DNA of 64,000 nucleotides from Taxillus chinensis (lineage: Eukaryota > Streptophyta > Magnoliopsida > Santalales > Loranthaceae): contig CM042089.1 in the NCBI GenBank assembly GCA_023512835.1, forward strand, positions 53,749,427-53,813,426, in the 5' to 3' direction. Numbering within the stretch: the stretch's first letter is position 1; every line of letters starts with the position of its first letter. This document shows, piece by piece, positions 10,681 through 22,699 of the stretch. Below the pieces are notes generated by a model, which was not told the DNA's origin, searched no databases, and saw only the letters and a program-made list of their open reading frames with translations. The translations under genes and the position numbers were made by a program.

Positions 10681-11470
10681 CTACGCACCGATCTGCGAAT
10701 GGACGAAACTACCCTCCCATGGGCGCATTTAGGCGTCTTTTTTTATTTTTCTTTCTTTCAATACTACCCCTAATTGTTTTCTTCTTCTTTTTTCAGTTTT
10801 GATAACAACAAAGTCACGCGCGAATGTGTGTCGGTGATTGCCAGTCCTCATATAAATATATGTAAAACATAAAACTAGAAAAATAAAAACAGAAAAGAAA
10901 TTTACATATTTGATAAATATTTAATATATTTTAACTATATATGGTGAGTGAGAGACTTGAGACTGATACAAATAAAACTATTATATCATTTTTATCTAAT
11001 TTCTATGTTTTATCTCTAAATTATAATTTTTATTTTATTATATATTATTTTTTATTATTATTACTTTTCCTTGTAAATAACCAATGGGAGTATTTTTACT
11101 ATCCTTGCCAAAAAATATTAGTTTTTAATGTTTACAAATTATTATATTGATATTATAATCTTATTTCTTTTCCTTGTAAATAACCAATGGGAGATAAATT
11201 ATTATCCTTACAAAATATTTATTGATAAAATATTATTTTTTCTAAAAAAAAAAAGCTAAATGGCCTTATATTATATTCCTTATTAATTTTCACCTTTATC
11301 TCCTTTTTTTCATATCCCATAATGCTCTTATCTAATTTAAAAACAAAAATAATAATAATAATAATAATAATAAACAAATGATTACTACAATGTTGCAGTC
11401 ACCACTCCCCACTCCCACTGTTTGTCACCTCTCACCGCGAGTTAACTATGCTATAGTATACTCATCCCTC
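10681..11470. other. AT-rich intergenic DNA with an (AAT)n microsatellite
   Basis: No supported gene. An AATAAT array of about nine units lies at 11346-11372. A motif of about 20 bases (CCTTGTAAATAACCAATGGG) occurs twice, near 11070 and 11172, a small direct repeat of unknown origin. Confidence 0.5.
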
Positions 11471-11479
11471 AATCCTCAT

Positions 11480-11945
11480 GGATCAGGATCCTCAACGGTG
11501 GAAGGGCGGTATAGTTGTCTTATGGTAAGCAAAAACGTTACCATTTGTGTTTAAAATTATTTTTAAAAAAAGATTAGCTTCTTTAACTCAACCATAGCCT
11601 CGACGCAAAAGACAATTTAGCCCCAGATTGACGGCTTTGACCGGTCCATCTTCTCCGCCTGCTTCAAAATTGCTGGCCGTAGAGGGATCGCCTAATGGGG
11701 ATCTCGGTGCCACTGGACCAGTCAGTTGCAGGATCAACCCGCAGATCATCAATTCAGGTCTTTTTTTATTTTATATATTTTTATATGTATTCGTAATCAT
11801 CGGTGTGAGCACCGCAGAAGTGTTCGTGCGTGAAAGGGGAAAAAAAGCTAATCTTTTTTAAAAAATAATTTTAAACACAAACAATAGCGTTTTTACTTAC
11901 TGTAAGATAACTGTACTGCCCTTCCACCGTTGAGGATCCTGATCC
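11480..11945. mobile_element. Mutator-like MITE with 9-bp target-site duplication
   Basis: A 466-bp element bounded by GGATCAGGATCC at 11480 and its exact complement ending at 11945. The inverted repeats extend about 101 bases on each side (11480-11580 and 11845-11945) with about 11 mismatches. A perfect 9-bp duplication AATCCTCAT flanks it (11471-11479 and 11946-11954). Long inverted repeats with 9-bp duplications are diagnostic of the Mutator superfamily. No transposase fits inside, so it is non-autonomous. The interior at 11620-11760 is clearly more GC-rich than the arms and open in more than one frame, and could be a captured gene fragment. Confidence 0.9.
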
Positions 11946-11954
11946 AATCCTCAT

Positions 11955-12653
11955 GGCACGATCTTGCAGAAATTGCAACAACGGTGCATCGCATGTCGTA
12001 GGGCAGTTGCCGACACTGTCGCACACAACAAGAGTCAGACATCGCTCAGGGCATTCTAGAATTTTTTGTTAGAGTGTTTAATATTTATTATGAAGATTAA
12101 ATATAATATTATATTAGGCTACAAGTGGCAAGTTGATAATAAGTAAAAATATAATAGCAGTTAGTTAGACAAATATATTAAATACCACAAACATTAAACA
12201 TTAGATATTCATGCATTTTAAAACTCTCTAAATTAAAACTCTAATAATTAAAATTTCAATTGAATTTATTGATAGCAAAATATTAAATAATCAATTATAA
12301 AAAAACAATGTAGAAACAATAGTTAGAATTGAAAAAAAAATAAGGAAGCCAGAACCAATCGTCTCAGAAGTCCAATATAAATTGTTTGAATAGAGAAATG
12401 ATTATCGGCCAAAGGTAAAATTATACATCGCTAATCGAAAATTTAGAATAAATTGTTTAACACTAACTGGCCAAATGCAATCAACAATGTAGATCGGAAC
12501 ATACTCATAATATTTAACTAACCAAACAACTAATAATCTTATTTCTTTTTATATTTAACTAAATTTTTTACTTATCATTATTTAAAGAGATGGGCCAGGC
12601 CAGGGTGTGTGGCTGCACACCCTCAAGTATACCTAGCGCCACCCCTGGCATCT
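11955..12653. other. AT-rich intergenic DNA
   Basis: No supported gene. It begins with a short GC-rich tract to about 12060. Near its end lies a perfect 8-bp-arm hairpin (AGGGTGTG, CACACCCT, about 12603-12624) of unknown role. The rest is AT-rich and featureless. Confidence 0.4.
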
Positions 12654-14002
12654 TGTAACGCCCCCAAATTCGGGACCTCCAAACCGGGTGCGTTAGTGGA
12701 AATTGAAAATATAAGTTTGATATAAATTTCAAACTTTTAACTATTTCATCAAACAAACCATTAATTATTACAAATTACAATCCAAGATCCTTAAGGTTTA
12801 AGGGTTTAGAGACTAAGTGTTCTTAACCCATTATTACATAACAAAGCACACGAACTATCAAACTTAATAAATCTTTAAATTCCACACAACTTTATTTCTA
12901 AGCACATCTCGACTCCTTATCCTAGTTTCTCCATTTCTTTATTTACCTGGGGTTGGAAAAGAAATCATAAAAAGGGTGAGCTCAAATATCCCAGTAAGGG
13001 TAAACATAAGTGGGTAAGGAAAATCATGAAAATATCGAACATAGGAAATACCATATAACATTTGCACATCATACATGATCAACATTTCACAAGGGAATCA
13101 TAACATGGAAGATTATATTTGGGCATCGTATCATAACATCATGATCCAGGTTAACTACCCAGATACCATATCATAACATAACATATTATCAGATGGATTG
13201 ACACTCTCCAATGATGTTCTTTACCCAATGCATTGGAGATCTTTCTGGAACCACCCATCATAAACTTACTTTGTCCAAACATAAGAGATTCTAACAACTT
13301 TAACATATATAACATGAGGCATATCATAGAATTCCAATAAAACATTCAAGGTTAACAAGGATAACCACAAATATCAAAATGGTTATCTACCCCAGTCAAG
13401 AGCATAGATTATCAAGAGAGATTAAAAAGATACTAATGTTCTCAAAAATAAAATAAAAATAGAAGAATAAGAAACATAAAACTCTTACAATAATAATTTC
13501 AAATAAAACAAGATAAAGAGGAAGAGAAAAGTGAGAATGAAGAAAAGAAAACCTTTACAATAACAACGAAACATAAACTATAATGGTAAAGAAAAAGGGG
13601 ATGAGAAAATCCTTATAATCCGCTTGTCGTTCTCCGCGTTCTAAACCTTGAAAAAAATATCAAAACACTAAATTAGCATTAATGTTTGAAAAGTTCAATA
13701 TCACACATATATCTTTTTTTTATATCATACTTTAACTTATATCTTTTAATAGGCATACTATGCTTGTGGGGTTGAATATTAATTTGGGTTCCCACTTCTA
13801 TTGCGGTTCCATCTCCTATTTCGATCCCATGCATCGTAAGCCTTGAGTTGTGCAATAATTATGTTATATGCTTTGAGAGTTTTTGAATAAGATTTACTTT
13901 TTGTATTGGGTAAATGGAAAAGACGTTCGATAAGCCTATTTTTCCTACGTGTCTTCTACCTTAACCATGATGGGATATTAGACATGGGTGTAAAAGGAAT
14001 AT
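12654..14002 (-). repeat. Degraded gypsy-type LTR fragment
   Basis: Starts TGTAACGCCCCCAAATTCGG. This is the reverse complement of the GAATTTGGGGGCGTTACA type of LTR end shared by other elements in the window. It contains a GGGTGAGCTC-CCCAGTAAGGG box (about 12978-13000) like the boxes of the other minus-strand LTRs. No reading frame of note. It breaks off at a poly-C tract, and its other end was not found. Confidence 0.55.
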
Positions 14003-14033
14003 CCCCCCCCCCCACCCCCACCCCCCCCCCCCC
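14003..14033. repeat. Poly-C tract (G-quadruplex-prone on the minus strand)
   Basis: About 29 C in 31 bases, broken by two A. The minus strand carries several runs of at least five G and could fold into a G-quadruplex. It sits at the join between two LTR-like segments. Confidence 0.8.
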
Positions 14034-17000
14034 ATGCCCACCCCCGGACCCGGGTGCGTTAGATAAAAAATATACATTAGAATAGAATCATTCTCACAAA
14101 CATGGTTTATTTTTACATCAAGCTCCACAACTTAAGGTTTAGCGTTAAGACTAGGTGTGATAACCCATTTGTTTTCACATAATCACATGCTAATCTTCTT
14201 ATGATTTTATTCCAAGCACTCTAGACACCATTATCCTAGCCTCCTTGCCACCTCCCCCCTAGTTCCCCCCCAGGGGTTTGAAACAAAACATGAGGAAAGG
14301 CTCAATAGCCAGAGTAAAAGAAGGGATAATAAGGAGAATAATCACTCATGGAAAAATAAGAATATCACTCATCTAGGTCCCACCATTTAGATATCTTGCA
14401 TACTTGTTATCCTGATTGACACTCTCCGTGATGTTCTTTCCCAACTTGGGGTCTTCGGAACCACCCATAACTTGCCAAACATAAAACATTCTTCACAACT
14501 TTCAACACCCAAGGTTTCACGTAAAGGAAGATCTTGCATAATAGCCCGATAAGAAAAGGGTTATTCACCATTCATAGTAGTTACCAAGTCCAGAAGTGCC
14601 AACGAAAGTTAATTATTAAATATCATAAGAAATAAAAAAAATAGAAATGAATTTCCCCGCCGAGATCGTAGTAAGGAAAGGGGAGTGATCCTTACTATCT
14701 TTTGGTCTTCCGTTTATAAACCTTGACACAAAATTTAAAAGTTAATATTTTTGTTTGAATAATAATAGTATATTCAAAATAATATATTGAGAGACAATAA
14801 AGTATATTGGTGGAAAACTTCTCATGAAATAATAATAATCTATACTATACATATACATAATAATATATGTATATCTATAATATACAAATATTGAGGGGCA
14901 AAGCCATCCATAAATAATATGTATGAGGAGACTTAGCCTTCCATGAATAAATCTATACTCATATATACATATCATATACATATATATATATGGGGGCCCA
15001 CCAACCATCCAAATACCCCCTATTATGAAGGGAGGCAGCCTTCCATGGAATAATAATAATTTTATATATACATATACGTTTGTTTAATAAAATCAAAATA
15101 TATTGAGGGGCAAGGCCATCCATAAATATATATGTAGGGAGGAAGACATGATTATATTGCTTGAAATTTTACCTCTTGAACTTCAACAGTGGGGAAGATT
15201 AGAGAGAGAGGCTTGGAGGGCTTTGGGGTGTTATAAACTTTTTGGGAAGTTTTGGGGAGAGTTTTGTGGCTTTTTGAATGGAAAGAGTGCTTGAGAAGGG
15301 AAGTGAGGCATGCTTATTTAGGTAGGTGGTAGGCTCTCACCCCTGTAAGGTGAAAAATATGATTAATTTGCTTTGGCTAATTAATTATTTAAAATTTATA
15401 TCTTTATTTTCCTCATTTTCTCTTATAACGTGTTCCCTCCTACCATTAAAATGTTTTAGACTTTTAAACCTAGAAGGTTCTTTGCTCAAAAGTCACATTG
15501 GTGTCTCCTATATTCATTTAACGTTTTTTTTTGTGTTTTTGCAAGGCCAATTGTATTGCTTGCTCAAATCTACAAATGGGTCCAATTTTTTTTTCACTGT
15601 GTTACAAAGTTATTGATTTTAAGTCATCAAAATGTTTGTTCCGACCTATTGTGTTTTTCTCTGGATTGTTGGCTTCATTTAATTCTTAATTTTCACTTTT
15701 GCAGTAAGGACAAATGGGCTTTGGTTTATGTCTTGGATCTGTATAACTCAGTTAGATTTTTGAATGGGACCTCCAGAATCTGCCTTATCTTTTTGGGTCT
15801 TACCTATGTTTCATACTTTTTAGTTAAAGCTTGTAACTTCTTCCCATAGTTTTGGTTTAAGAAACAAAGACAAATATATAGCATCTAAACTTTTTAGACG
15901 TATAAATTTTTTTTTTTATAATTTAATATTAACCGGTAAATTCTAATTCATAAATAATAAAGTATCAATAAATAATATCTTGTAACAAAAATAATAAAGT
16001 AAGATACTTAATTCCACTCTTCTTTAAACTTATAAAGTATAATATTATAAAACATTATTACATACACATACCTATTTTAACAATCAACCACACTCAAACG
16101 AATACCTTTCATGCCTTCTAGTTACTTATTCCATTATTCTATTCAACCTTTCTATTCCCACCCCATACTTCTACCACTACTACTATTGGGTCTTTTTTTT
16201 TTTGATACTATATTCTTTCTACTATTTTTTTTTAATGACATTATTATTATTCTATTTAAGGGCTAAATTTTTGTAAATATCTATAGGAGATAACGATGGG
16301 GGTAGCTGTGAGGTTGAAGCATTAGCAATTGGGGTTGTGGAAGAAGAAGGGCGATTGTTGGGGGAATTCATTATAGAAGTTGTTCTTTACGATCCTCTGT
16401 TTTCTAGAAAAATAAATAAAAACATCAAGTTATTATTATCATATTTTTACTTTAATTATATAATGAAAATTCTATGATAGAATAACATATTTTAAAATAA
16501 TTATATATATATATATATATATAAGGTGGCAATGCTAACCATGCATGTATATATGAGGTGGTATAACTAATCATATAAATAACATATGTGAGGTGGTAAA
16601 ACCAACCATGTAAATAATATCTATGAGGTGATAAAACCAACCATAAATATAGTATATATGAGGTGATAAAACCAACCATATAGATCTATATAATAAATAA
16701 GAGTAACTTCAAATTTTCAAAATCTTGAGTATTACCTTTCGTAGAACTTCAACGCTTGGTAAGTATCAAAAACAAAAGAGGGTTTGAGTAGAGTATTTGG
16801 AGTGTTAAGAGGGCTTAAGGGAGTGTTTTTAGAGAGAAATTTCATGGTATGGTTTGAGGGACTTATGCAATAATAGAGGAGGCAAAACACTCCTTATATA
16901 GGGCAATGGTGGTGGTAGGTGAAACTTTTATCCTTAATACCTTATTTTCTTCCCCAATTTTCTCCTTTTCAAATCATTTGATTCTTATCCCATTATTATC

Positions 17001-17883
17001 TACCACGTGGCCCCTTTGTTTCTCCCATTTTTGAATTTTTTGGATTTATTTGACTTTGAAGGTTCTTTTGGTTACAAAAGTCACATGGGTATATAGCCTA
17101 CTATTTTGACTATAACTTTCTAGATTCTTCATTAAATTAAATAAGGCCAATTGGGCTGGATTCCTAACTTAGTTATCTACATTTCGAGACTAATTTCAAG
17201 TCTATTGGACTTGTATATCAAAAGTTATTGGGTTTTGAAGTTAGACTAGAAATTCTGGGCGTGCTATTAGACTTTTGTGCACTGTTTAAATTGTTTTACC
17301 TAATGGACTGATCCAATGAGTCTGAAATTTTAACCAAAGATATATAACTAATTTGGAGCACGTTGTAAAAATATCAAGTCGTTTGGAGCTACATAAACAA
17401 AGTTATAAATTTTTTAAGATGACTTCCAGAACTGCGCTAGTCTATCCTTTCTAAGCGTAACTATTGGCCATGGAGTATTATTGAACATTTTTGTATTTTA
17501 CAACTCTTAATAAATTTTGATGTGATCAATTTAAAGTTGTATCTTATTTGATTTAGATTCAATATGTCATCTAAGAAATTATTTATTTAATATAATTAAA
17601 CAAACGATTAAAAATAACTATATAGTTAGGTAAAATAATATAACACCTCATTAGAAAACTTAATAACAATACTTATTTTCTTAAACTAAAATATATATCA
17701 AATGTAATTTATTATGAAAAGTAATTCTTATATTATGAAAATAAAATATTGAATTAACATTAATATAATTATTATACACGCTATCAATAATATTTTCTAA
17801 ATATATGATCAAAATAGTTTAATTATAAACATAAAATAACATAATAAATATTTATTATTTTATTAAAAATCTTGGATCTCACA
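14034..17883 (-). repeat. Degraded LTR-derived region, probably more than one fragment
   Basis: The left end (CCCCGGACCCGGGTGCGTTAG) and the following 700 bases align with 12654-13640, including AACTTAAGGTTTAG and a box near 14300. This makes it a second diverged member of the same LTR family. The stretch from 15160 resembles the stretch from 16725 (TTACC, then CTTCAAC, then GTTTGAG-like runs), so an internal copy or a third fragment is likely. The right end ATCTCACA reads TGTGAGAT on the minus strand, an LTR-like start. No intact frames. Short (TA)n at 16501-16521. Confidence 0.45.
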
Positions 17884-18182
17884 CATCGCACATAGCCGTG
17901 CGACCCCTCCGGCCTCTGCAACAATAACATTGCATGCCGGCCTTTGTTGCAAGCTCTAACCACGTCCATAGGTGGTGGCTCTAATTTGTCCTCGTTCCCA
18001 ATCGCCGTGATCAATCCCGGCCGTCCTTGTCAGATTGAGATCTGGTCACTCCTCGTGTTGCTACGTGGGGTCCATGATCCATCATTGATTTGGTCTTCAA
18101 CGTACCAGGAGCAGCCGAGACGTCTCCTGATGGTAGGAGACAAATTTGTATTCGTACTATATAGAGGAGTGGGGGATGAGAT
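17884..18182. other. GC-richer island of unknown origin
   Basis: Clearly less AT-rich than the DNA to its left. It is open for about 100 codons on the plus strand from 17944 and for a shorter stretch on the minus strand, but neither product is recognisable. A TATATAGAGG string lies near 18158. It ends at GAGAT, the target site of the solo LTR, and continues at 20364. It could be a gene fragment or an old transposon end. Confidence 0.35.
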
Positions 18183-20358
18183 TGTCATGCTCCCAAATTC
18201 CAGGGAATCCGGAACCAGGAACATGACTTCCCCTTGCCCGCACCCGAAAGGTCAAGGGGTTGGTGACTAGCACCAATAGAGACTACACCGCGGGTGCTGT
18301 CTCAATCATGCAACCCTATACAGTCATATATCAAGGGTAATAATGTACTTTCCCATATATCATCATCCATACAATAGTATGCAAATACAACTATCCACAG
18401 ACACTTATCCGGGGTATCATACAAAACAATACATAATACAATACTGTATCATACATCAGAGTAGTGGGCATGTCCTCCTAGAAGAAAGTCCTCCACTAGT
18501 CTCGGGTCACACCTGAAAAAGGTAAACAAGTAGGTGTGAGCGACAAGCTCAGTAGGTAACCCCAATACTCCACATCATGCAGGCGTACAAGTCTATACTA
18601 CATGCTCTGTGTACTCGTGCACTGTATAGTGTGCACAATCATTAGGACTCAGCCTGCAAACAAATGTTAGGACCCAGCCTGCCTACACAGGACAGCTTGT
18701 CCACGATCCATAATAGGATCCCAGCTCAGGGCACTTAGCCCAAGCTCCACGAGCTTAACGGCTTAACACGATCCTCAACAGGATCCCAACTCAGGGCACT
18801 CAGCCCTACCACAACGCTATATGCTCGGACACAGTGCCACACAGGCCTGCCATCAGTGCATATACCTGCCACGACCACAACGCAATATGCCCGGCTACAG
18901 TGCCACATAGGCCTGCCATCGACGCATATGCCTGCCTCGTCAACCACATAGCATCATCTGTGCTTCACGGTGAGAACCCAACAAGCCCCACTTCCTCAAG
19001 CCAACATACCAACACCAATATGGCATTAAGGTTCCATACTCCCTTTATAACTGAAGCCAGTCTTCACAAATCGATCATCATTGCTTGACCAAGGAAGGAG
19101 ATACCCATAGGAGTTGTTTTCTTAAAATAAAAAGTCGCGGCATTGGGTCTCCATATCATAACTATGATAATCTGATTTTTGGGGATTTTTCTGAGATGTC
19201 TAACCCCACTTTCCAAAAAACCACCTCTACGAAAAACTGGATTTTTCTGAGATTTTACACTAAATCCCAATTTTCACATTTTGAAAGAGTGGAATTTATT
19301 TTTCTAGTATTTTTCTTTGAATCCAAATGGGGGGTATTTCGTTATTTACATTGTAACTTAAATGTGGAGAGGCATAATGGTTACAATGTAAATGGTCCAG
19401 TCCAGTCAAAATGGAACTGCACTGTCCAACTGCTCGAGACACTGCTCGAAACTGCCTGCTCGAGACTGCTCGAAACACCTGCTTGATGCTACATTCTGCT
19501 CGACGCTCCTTGCTCGAAGCCTCTGCTTGAGACACTTGCTTGAGGCTACATTTTGCTTGACACTCCCTACTCGAGGCCTCTGCTCGAGACTGCTCGAGAC
19601 TCTGCTTAAAGCTGCTCAAAGCTAGCCTCGAGCAGTTCCCCAGTCACGAACTGCCGATTGCGTTCTTGCTCAATTCATCCCAAAACCCAATTATACACGT
19701 TAAATCTCCATTTTTAAGCAACAATTCATCCCTATTAAGGGTTTTTAACATCATCTAGCCACATTAGGCTACCAAACAACCTAAATCATCTAGGTTTCAT
19801 GCTCAATTTCCATTTTTCCTAATTTCTAGAGTTCATCATGAATTTTCATGATTTCATCTAATTCTTACATGTTAATCCAATGAAACAGCAAAGAAAGGGT
19901 GAAGAATCAATCGAACAAGCTTAAAATGCCCTAAAGCAAACTCCAAATTAGATTCCAAGCTTCTCTCTCTCTCTCTCTCTAAGCTCTCTAACACGAAACG
20001 TAACGTGAAAGCTCTCTTTCCCCTATTTATATTTCTGTATTTTCTTTTATTAATAAATCCCAAAAATATTAATTGACCTCCCAAGGTCACGAACTCCAAA
20101 TTGAGTCCAAGTACAGTCAAAACGCTTAAAATGACGAGCACATCACTATCCAGATATTTTCCAATGCAATTGACCACTTAAATGCAAGGTCAACCAATAA
20201 ACCCTGAAAAGTTAATAATCGGGCCACTCGGGGCCCCGACCTAGAATTGGGCCCAATTACAGTCAAAATGCTCACATTGACAAACACAATACTATCCAGA
20301 TGTTTTTAGTAGCAGAGAAAGACTATGTCTCAGCCCTACCCAAATACGGGTCTTTACA
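18183..20358 (-). mobile_element. Solo LTR, gypsy type, minus strand
   Basis: Begins TGTCATGCTCCC and ends GGTCTTTACA on the plus strand, so on the minus strand it runs from TGTAAAGACC to GGGAGCATGACA. GAGAT flanks it on both sides (18178-18182 and 20359-20363), proving a single insertion event. The 2176-bp length and absence of any interior or second LTR make it a solo LTR left by recombination. On the minus strand a TATAAATAGGGG box near 20025 and a GA-rich start region (19967-19980) mark the likely promoter. Internal duplications of about 66 bp (18815-18945) and a Leu/Glu-like CTCGAG-rich repeat (19430-19630) are present. Confidence 0.9.
19428..19630. repeat. CTCGAGAC/GCTCGAA short tandem repeat inside the solo LTR
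   Basis: About 200 bases made of irregular units of roughly 10-25 bases built on TGCTCGA(G/A)AC and TGCTTGA. Many contain the palindrome CTCGAG or a one-base variant. The reading frames across it on both strands are repeat-encoded and not genes. Confidence 0.75.
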
Positions 20359-20363
20359 GAGAT

Positions 20364-20512
20364 GGTTTTGAGACAGTTGGTGCAAAATAATCAATAGGAA
20401 TTCTTTTAGTTCGATATTTTTGACTCGATTAAATAGAGGGCATATTACTAGCTGAAGATGGAATTTGATTGTTTCCACATAAACTGATTGAGAACTGAAG
20501 CTGCCCTTCTAA
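20364..20512. other. Short spacer between two LTRs of the same family
   Basis: About 150 bases without a primer site or polypurine tract at either end. This shows that the LTRs at 18183 and 20513 are not the two ends of one element. It is probably the continuation of the 17884-18182 sequence. Confidence 0.5.
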
Positions 20513-20615
20513 TGTTATGCCCCCGAATTCTAGGATACCCGGAACCAGGAACATGACTTCCTCTTGCCTGCACCCTAAAGGTTAAGGGGTAGGTGACTAG
20601 CACCAATAGAGACTA
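20513..20615 (-). repeat. LTR fragment, left part, split by the copia element
   Basis: Starts TGTTATGCCCCCGAATTC. It matches the first 100 bases of the solo LTR at 18183 very closely, including the GGTGACTAGCACCAATAGAG segment. It is interrupted after GACTA (20611-20615) by the copia element and resumes at 42650. Confidence 0.88.
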
Positions 20616-22648
20616 TGTTGGAAATATAGGATTTGATGAAGCTGCCAAAATATAGTCTAAGTCTGGAGACTCGAAGAACCGAAGGTCGTAGGGTCGAAGA
20701 GTCGAAGTTCGTAGAAGTGAAACCATCATAGGACGTATTGGCAAGAGATTCGTAGACTCGTAGAGCCTGGAGACTCAAGGCGAAACAGTGATAGAACATG
20801 GCGACTCGTAGATCCAGGGTCGAAGGTCGTAGAGTCACAGTACGGAAAAAAGAGTGTTACTGTAAGTGTCAATAAGCTCGGAGACTCATAGAGTCGAAGA
20901 AGTGTTAAGAACAGTAACCAAAGCTAAATGACTCATAGACTCGTAGACTCGTAGAGTCTCCATAAATACTTAAGTCAATTAACAGAACTTCAATTATCAC
21001 TAGACTCGAAGACTCGTTGAGTCGTAGGGTCGAAACCTTCGAACACTGTTAAGAAAATAGGACTCGTAGACTCGTAGATCGAAAGTCGCAGAGTCAAAGC
21101 CTTCGAACAGTGTAAAGAAAATCGAACTCGTAGACTCGTAGATTGAAAGTCGTAGAGTCGAAGCCGTCGAACACGGTTAAGAAAACTGGACTCGTAGACT
21201 CGTAGGTTGAAGGTCGAAGAGTCGATGCTATAAAGACTGGCAAACAAATGAAACTGTAACTCAAGGGTTGTAGAGTCGTAGACTCGTAGACTCAAGGGAC
21301 ACAGTCACTATAGAGAAATTGCCACACTTCCAAACTCGGAGATCGATGACGAAGAGTTGTAGCTAAAGGGTCGTAGCTATACAGGAACTCAGTTTATGAG
21401 CCTCTGAAATGCTAAGGAAGAAAAGCGAAGTTGAAGACTCGTAGAGTCGAAGATTTTCAGACCACTTAGTCAAATATAGTAAACTGAGAGACCCAAAGAT
21501 TGTAGACCCGCAGAACTAGAGTCGTAGACTCGTAGCTACAATAACAGGTTGATTAGCTGAACTCAAAGAAGTCACTCTAAGCACCATTCGAAGAGTCTCA
21601 GACTCACAGAGTCGTAGACTTTAGTTAATAGAGTGACACAAAAGACTAATCCAACCTAAACTCTAGCCTCGGAGACTCGAAGATATGAGTCGTAGACTCG
21701 CAGAAATGCGGTAAAGCCTGAAGCAAACTTTCACCACTTTTGACAGGTTCTAACTGAAATCTTCGAGTCACTGAACCTATGAGGCTACCTCCGAGGCAAA
21801 CTTACAACCCTAAACACAACCACTTAGCGATATTAGCGATATTGTCAGCTAAGGTTTGTACATCAAGTCTGCGCCGTCCCGAGCAGTTGAGCGCATTAAT
21901 GACACATTAATTGCTGCCAACTACCATCCACGGATGAATGACCAAGATCGATTGCATGCCAAATACGCAGTATGGGCATTTGATCTGCAAATCAAAGCAA
22001 ATCAACCCATCCCCTGACATTCCGCATTTTCAGTGGCGGGAAGTCAGTCTGTCAGGATGGATATCTTGGCGCACGAGCACTTTAATCTTAAAAATATATC
22101 TCTCACACACTTAACGACAAAATCAAGAGTTTAACCTCTCTCTCAAAAGAAGGAAACACACAAAACACAAGATATTGGTTCTGACGGACCTAGAGAAAAA
22201 TAATCCTTGGCAGAACTAACAAGATAAGGTGTTCCAACACGAGAGTGAGAGACTAAGAGAGAACTCTGAGATGTGCTGTGCGCCGCAGTGAATCAAGAAC
22301 AAGAGAGTAATCCATCTGATTATTCAAGAATCTTTTGTTCATCAAAGATCTAGCACTTCTATTAAGTCTAATCTCGGTGTTGTTTTCCACACATCGATCT
22401 ATCATAAACCATCACTTTCATAACTGAGATCTTTGGAGAAAAGAGCATTTACTCTCTTCTCAGTTTTGTCTGATAGTTCATCATCACTCACGTTATCGCT
22501 CACAAAACTCCTGTCATCTTCTCCATAAATACTTCCATCATAGTGATCTGTAGAGGAATCCAAAACCAGCTAATGACCTTAGCTTCCGCAAACGAAGAAA
22601 GTCTATTCACCCCCCCCGCCCCCCTCTAGACTCACTTTGGGACCTACA
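20616..22648 (+). repeat. 5' LTR of the copia element
   Basis: Begins TGTTGGAAATATAGG and ends GGGACCTACA. It contains the GACTCGTAG repeat field (about 20675-21720) and a poly-C/G tract 20-45 bases before its end. The string at 20961, CATAAATA, corresponds to TATAAATA in the 3' LTR, so the likely TATA box is damaged here. Confidence 0.95.
20675..21720 (+). repeat. GACTCGTAG short-motif repeat field in the copia LTR
   Basis: Dozens of copies of the 9-mer GACTCGTAG and the variants AGAGTCGAAG, GGTCGTAG and GACTCGAAG, irregularly spaced. GACTC followed by GTA and GAGTC forms short inverted repeats, so the transcript could fold into many small hairpins. The same field lies at 40675-41720 in the 3' LTR. 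One or two 9-bp units differ between the LTRs (near 20945 and 40935), showing that it expands and contracts. Confidence 0.85.
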
Positions 22649-22650
22649 AT

Positions 22651-22662
22651 TGGTATCGAAGC
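22651..22662 (+). other. Primer binding site of the copia element
   Basis: TGGTATCGAAGC lies two bases after the 5' LTR. It differs at two adjacent positions from the standard initiator tRNA-Met complement TGGTATCAGAGC. Confidence 0.8.
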
Positions 22663-22699
22663 AAGTTCTACAACTCTATAGAGATCCCTATTGGCCAAC

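Noticed and set aside
12602..12650. Possible hAT transposon end (CAGGGGTGGCGCTAGG on the minus strand) with a nearby hairpin
   Set aside because: No matching inverted end with an 8-bp duplication was found. The best candidate near 12052 gives only a partial match.
12654..17883. One complete element with TSD CATCT/CATCG
   Set aside because: The ends look LTR-like and four of five flanking bases match, but the two internal LTR-like segments have very unequal lengths and no primer site was found between them.
17944..18270. A 108-codon plus-strand frame
   Set aside because: It runs across the solo LTR border at 18183, so the frame as a whole cannot be an old gene. Only the part before the border could be real.
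19085..19625. Several frames of 68-133 codons in both directions
   Set aside because: They lie inside a solo LTR and are largely encoded by the CTCGA repeat.
18183..20615. The LTRs at 18183 and 20513 as the two ends of one short element
   Set aside because: The left one has its own GAGAT duplication on both sides, and the 150-base spacer has neither primer site nor polypurine tract.
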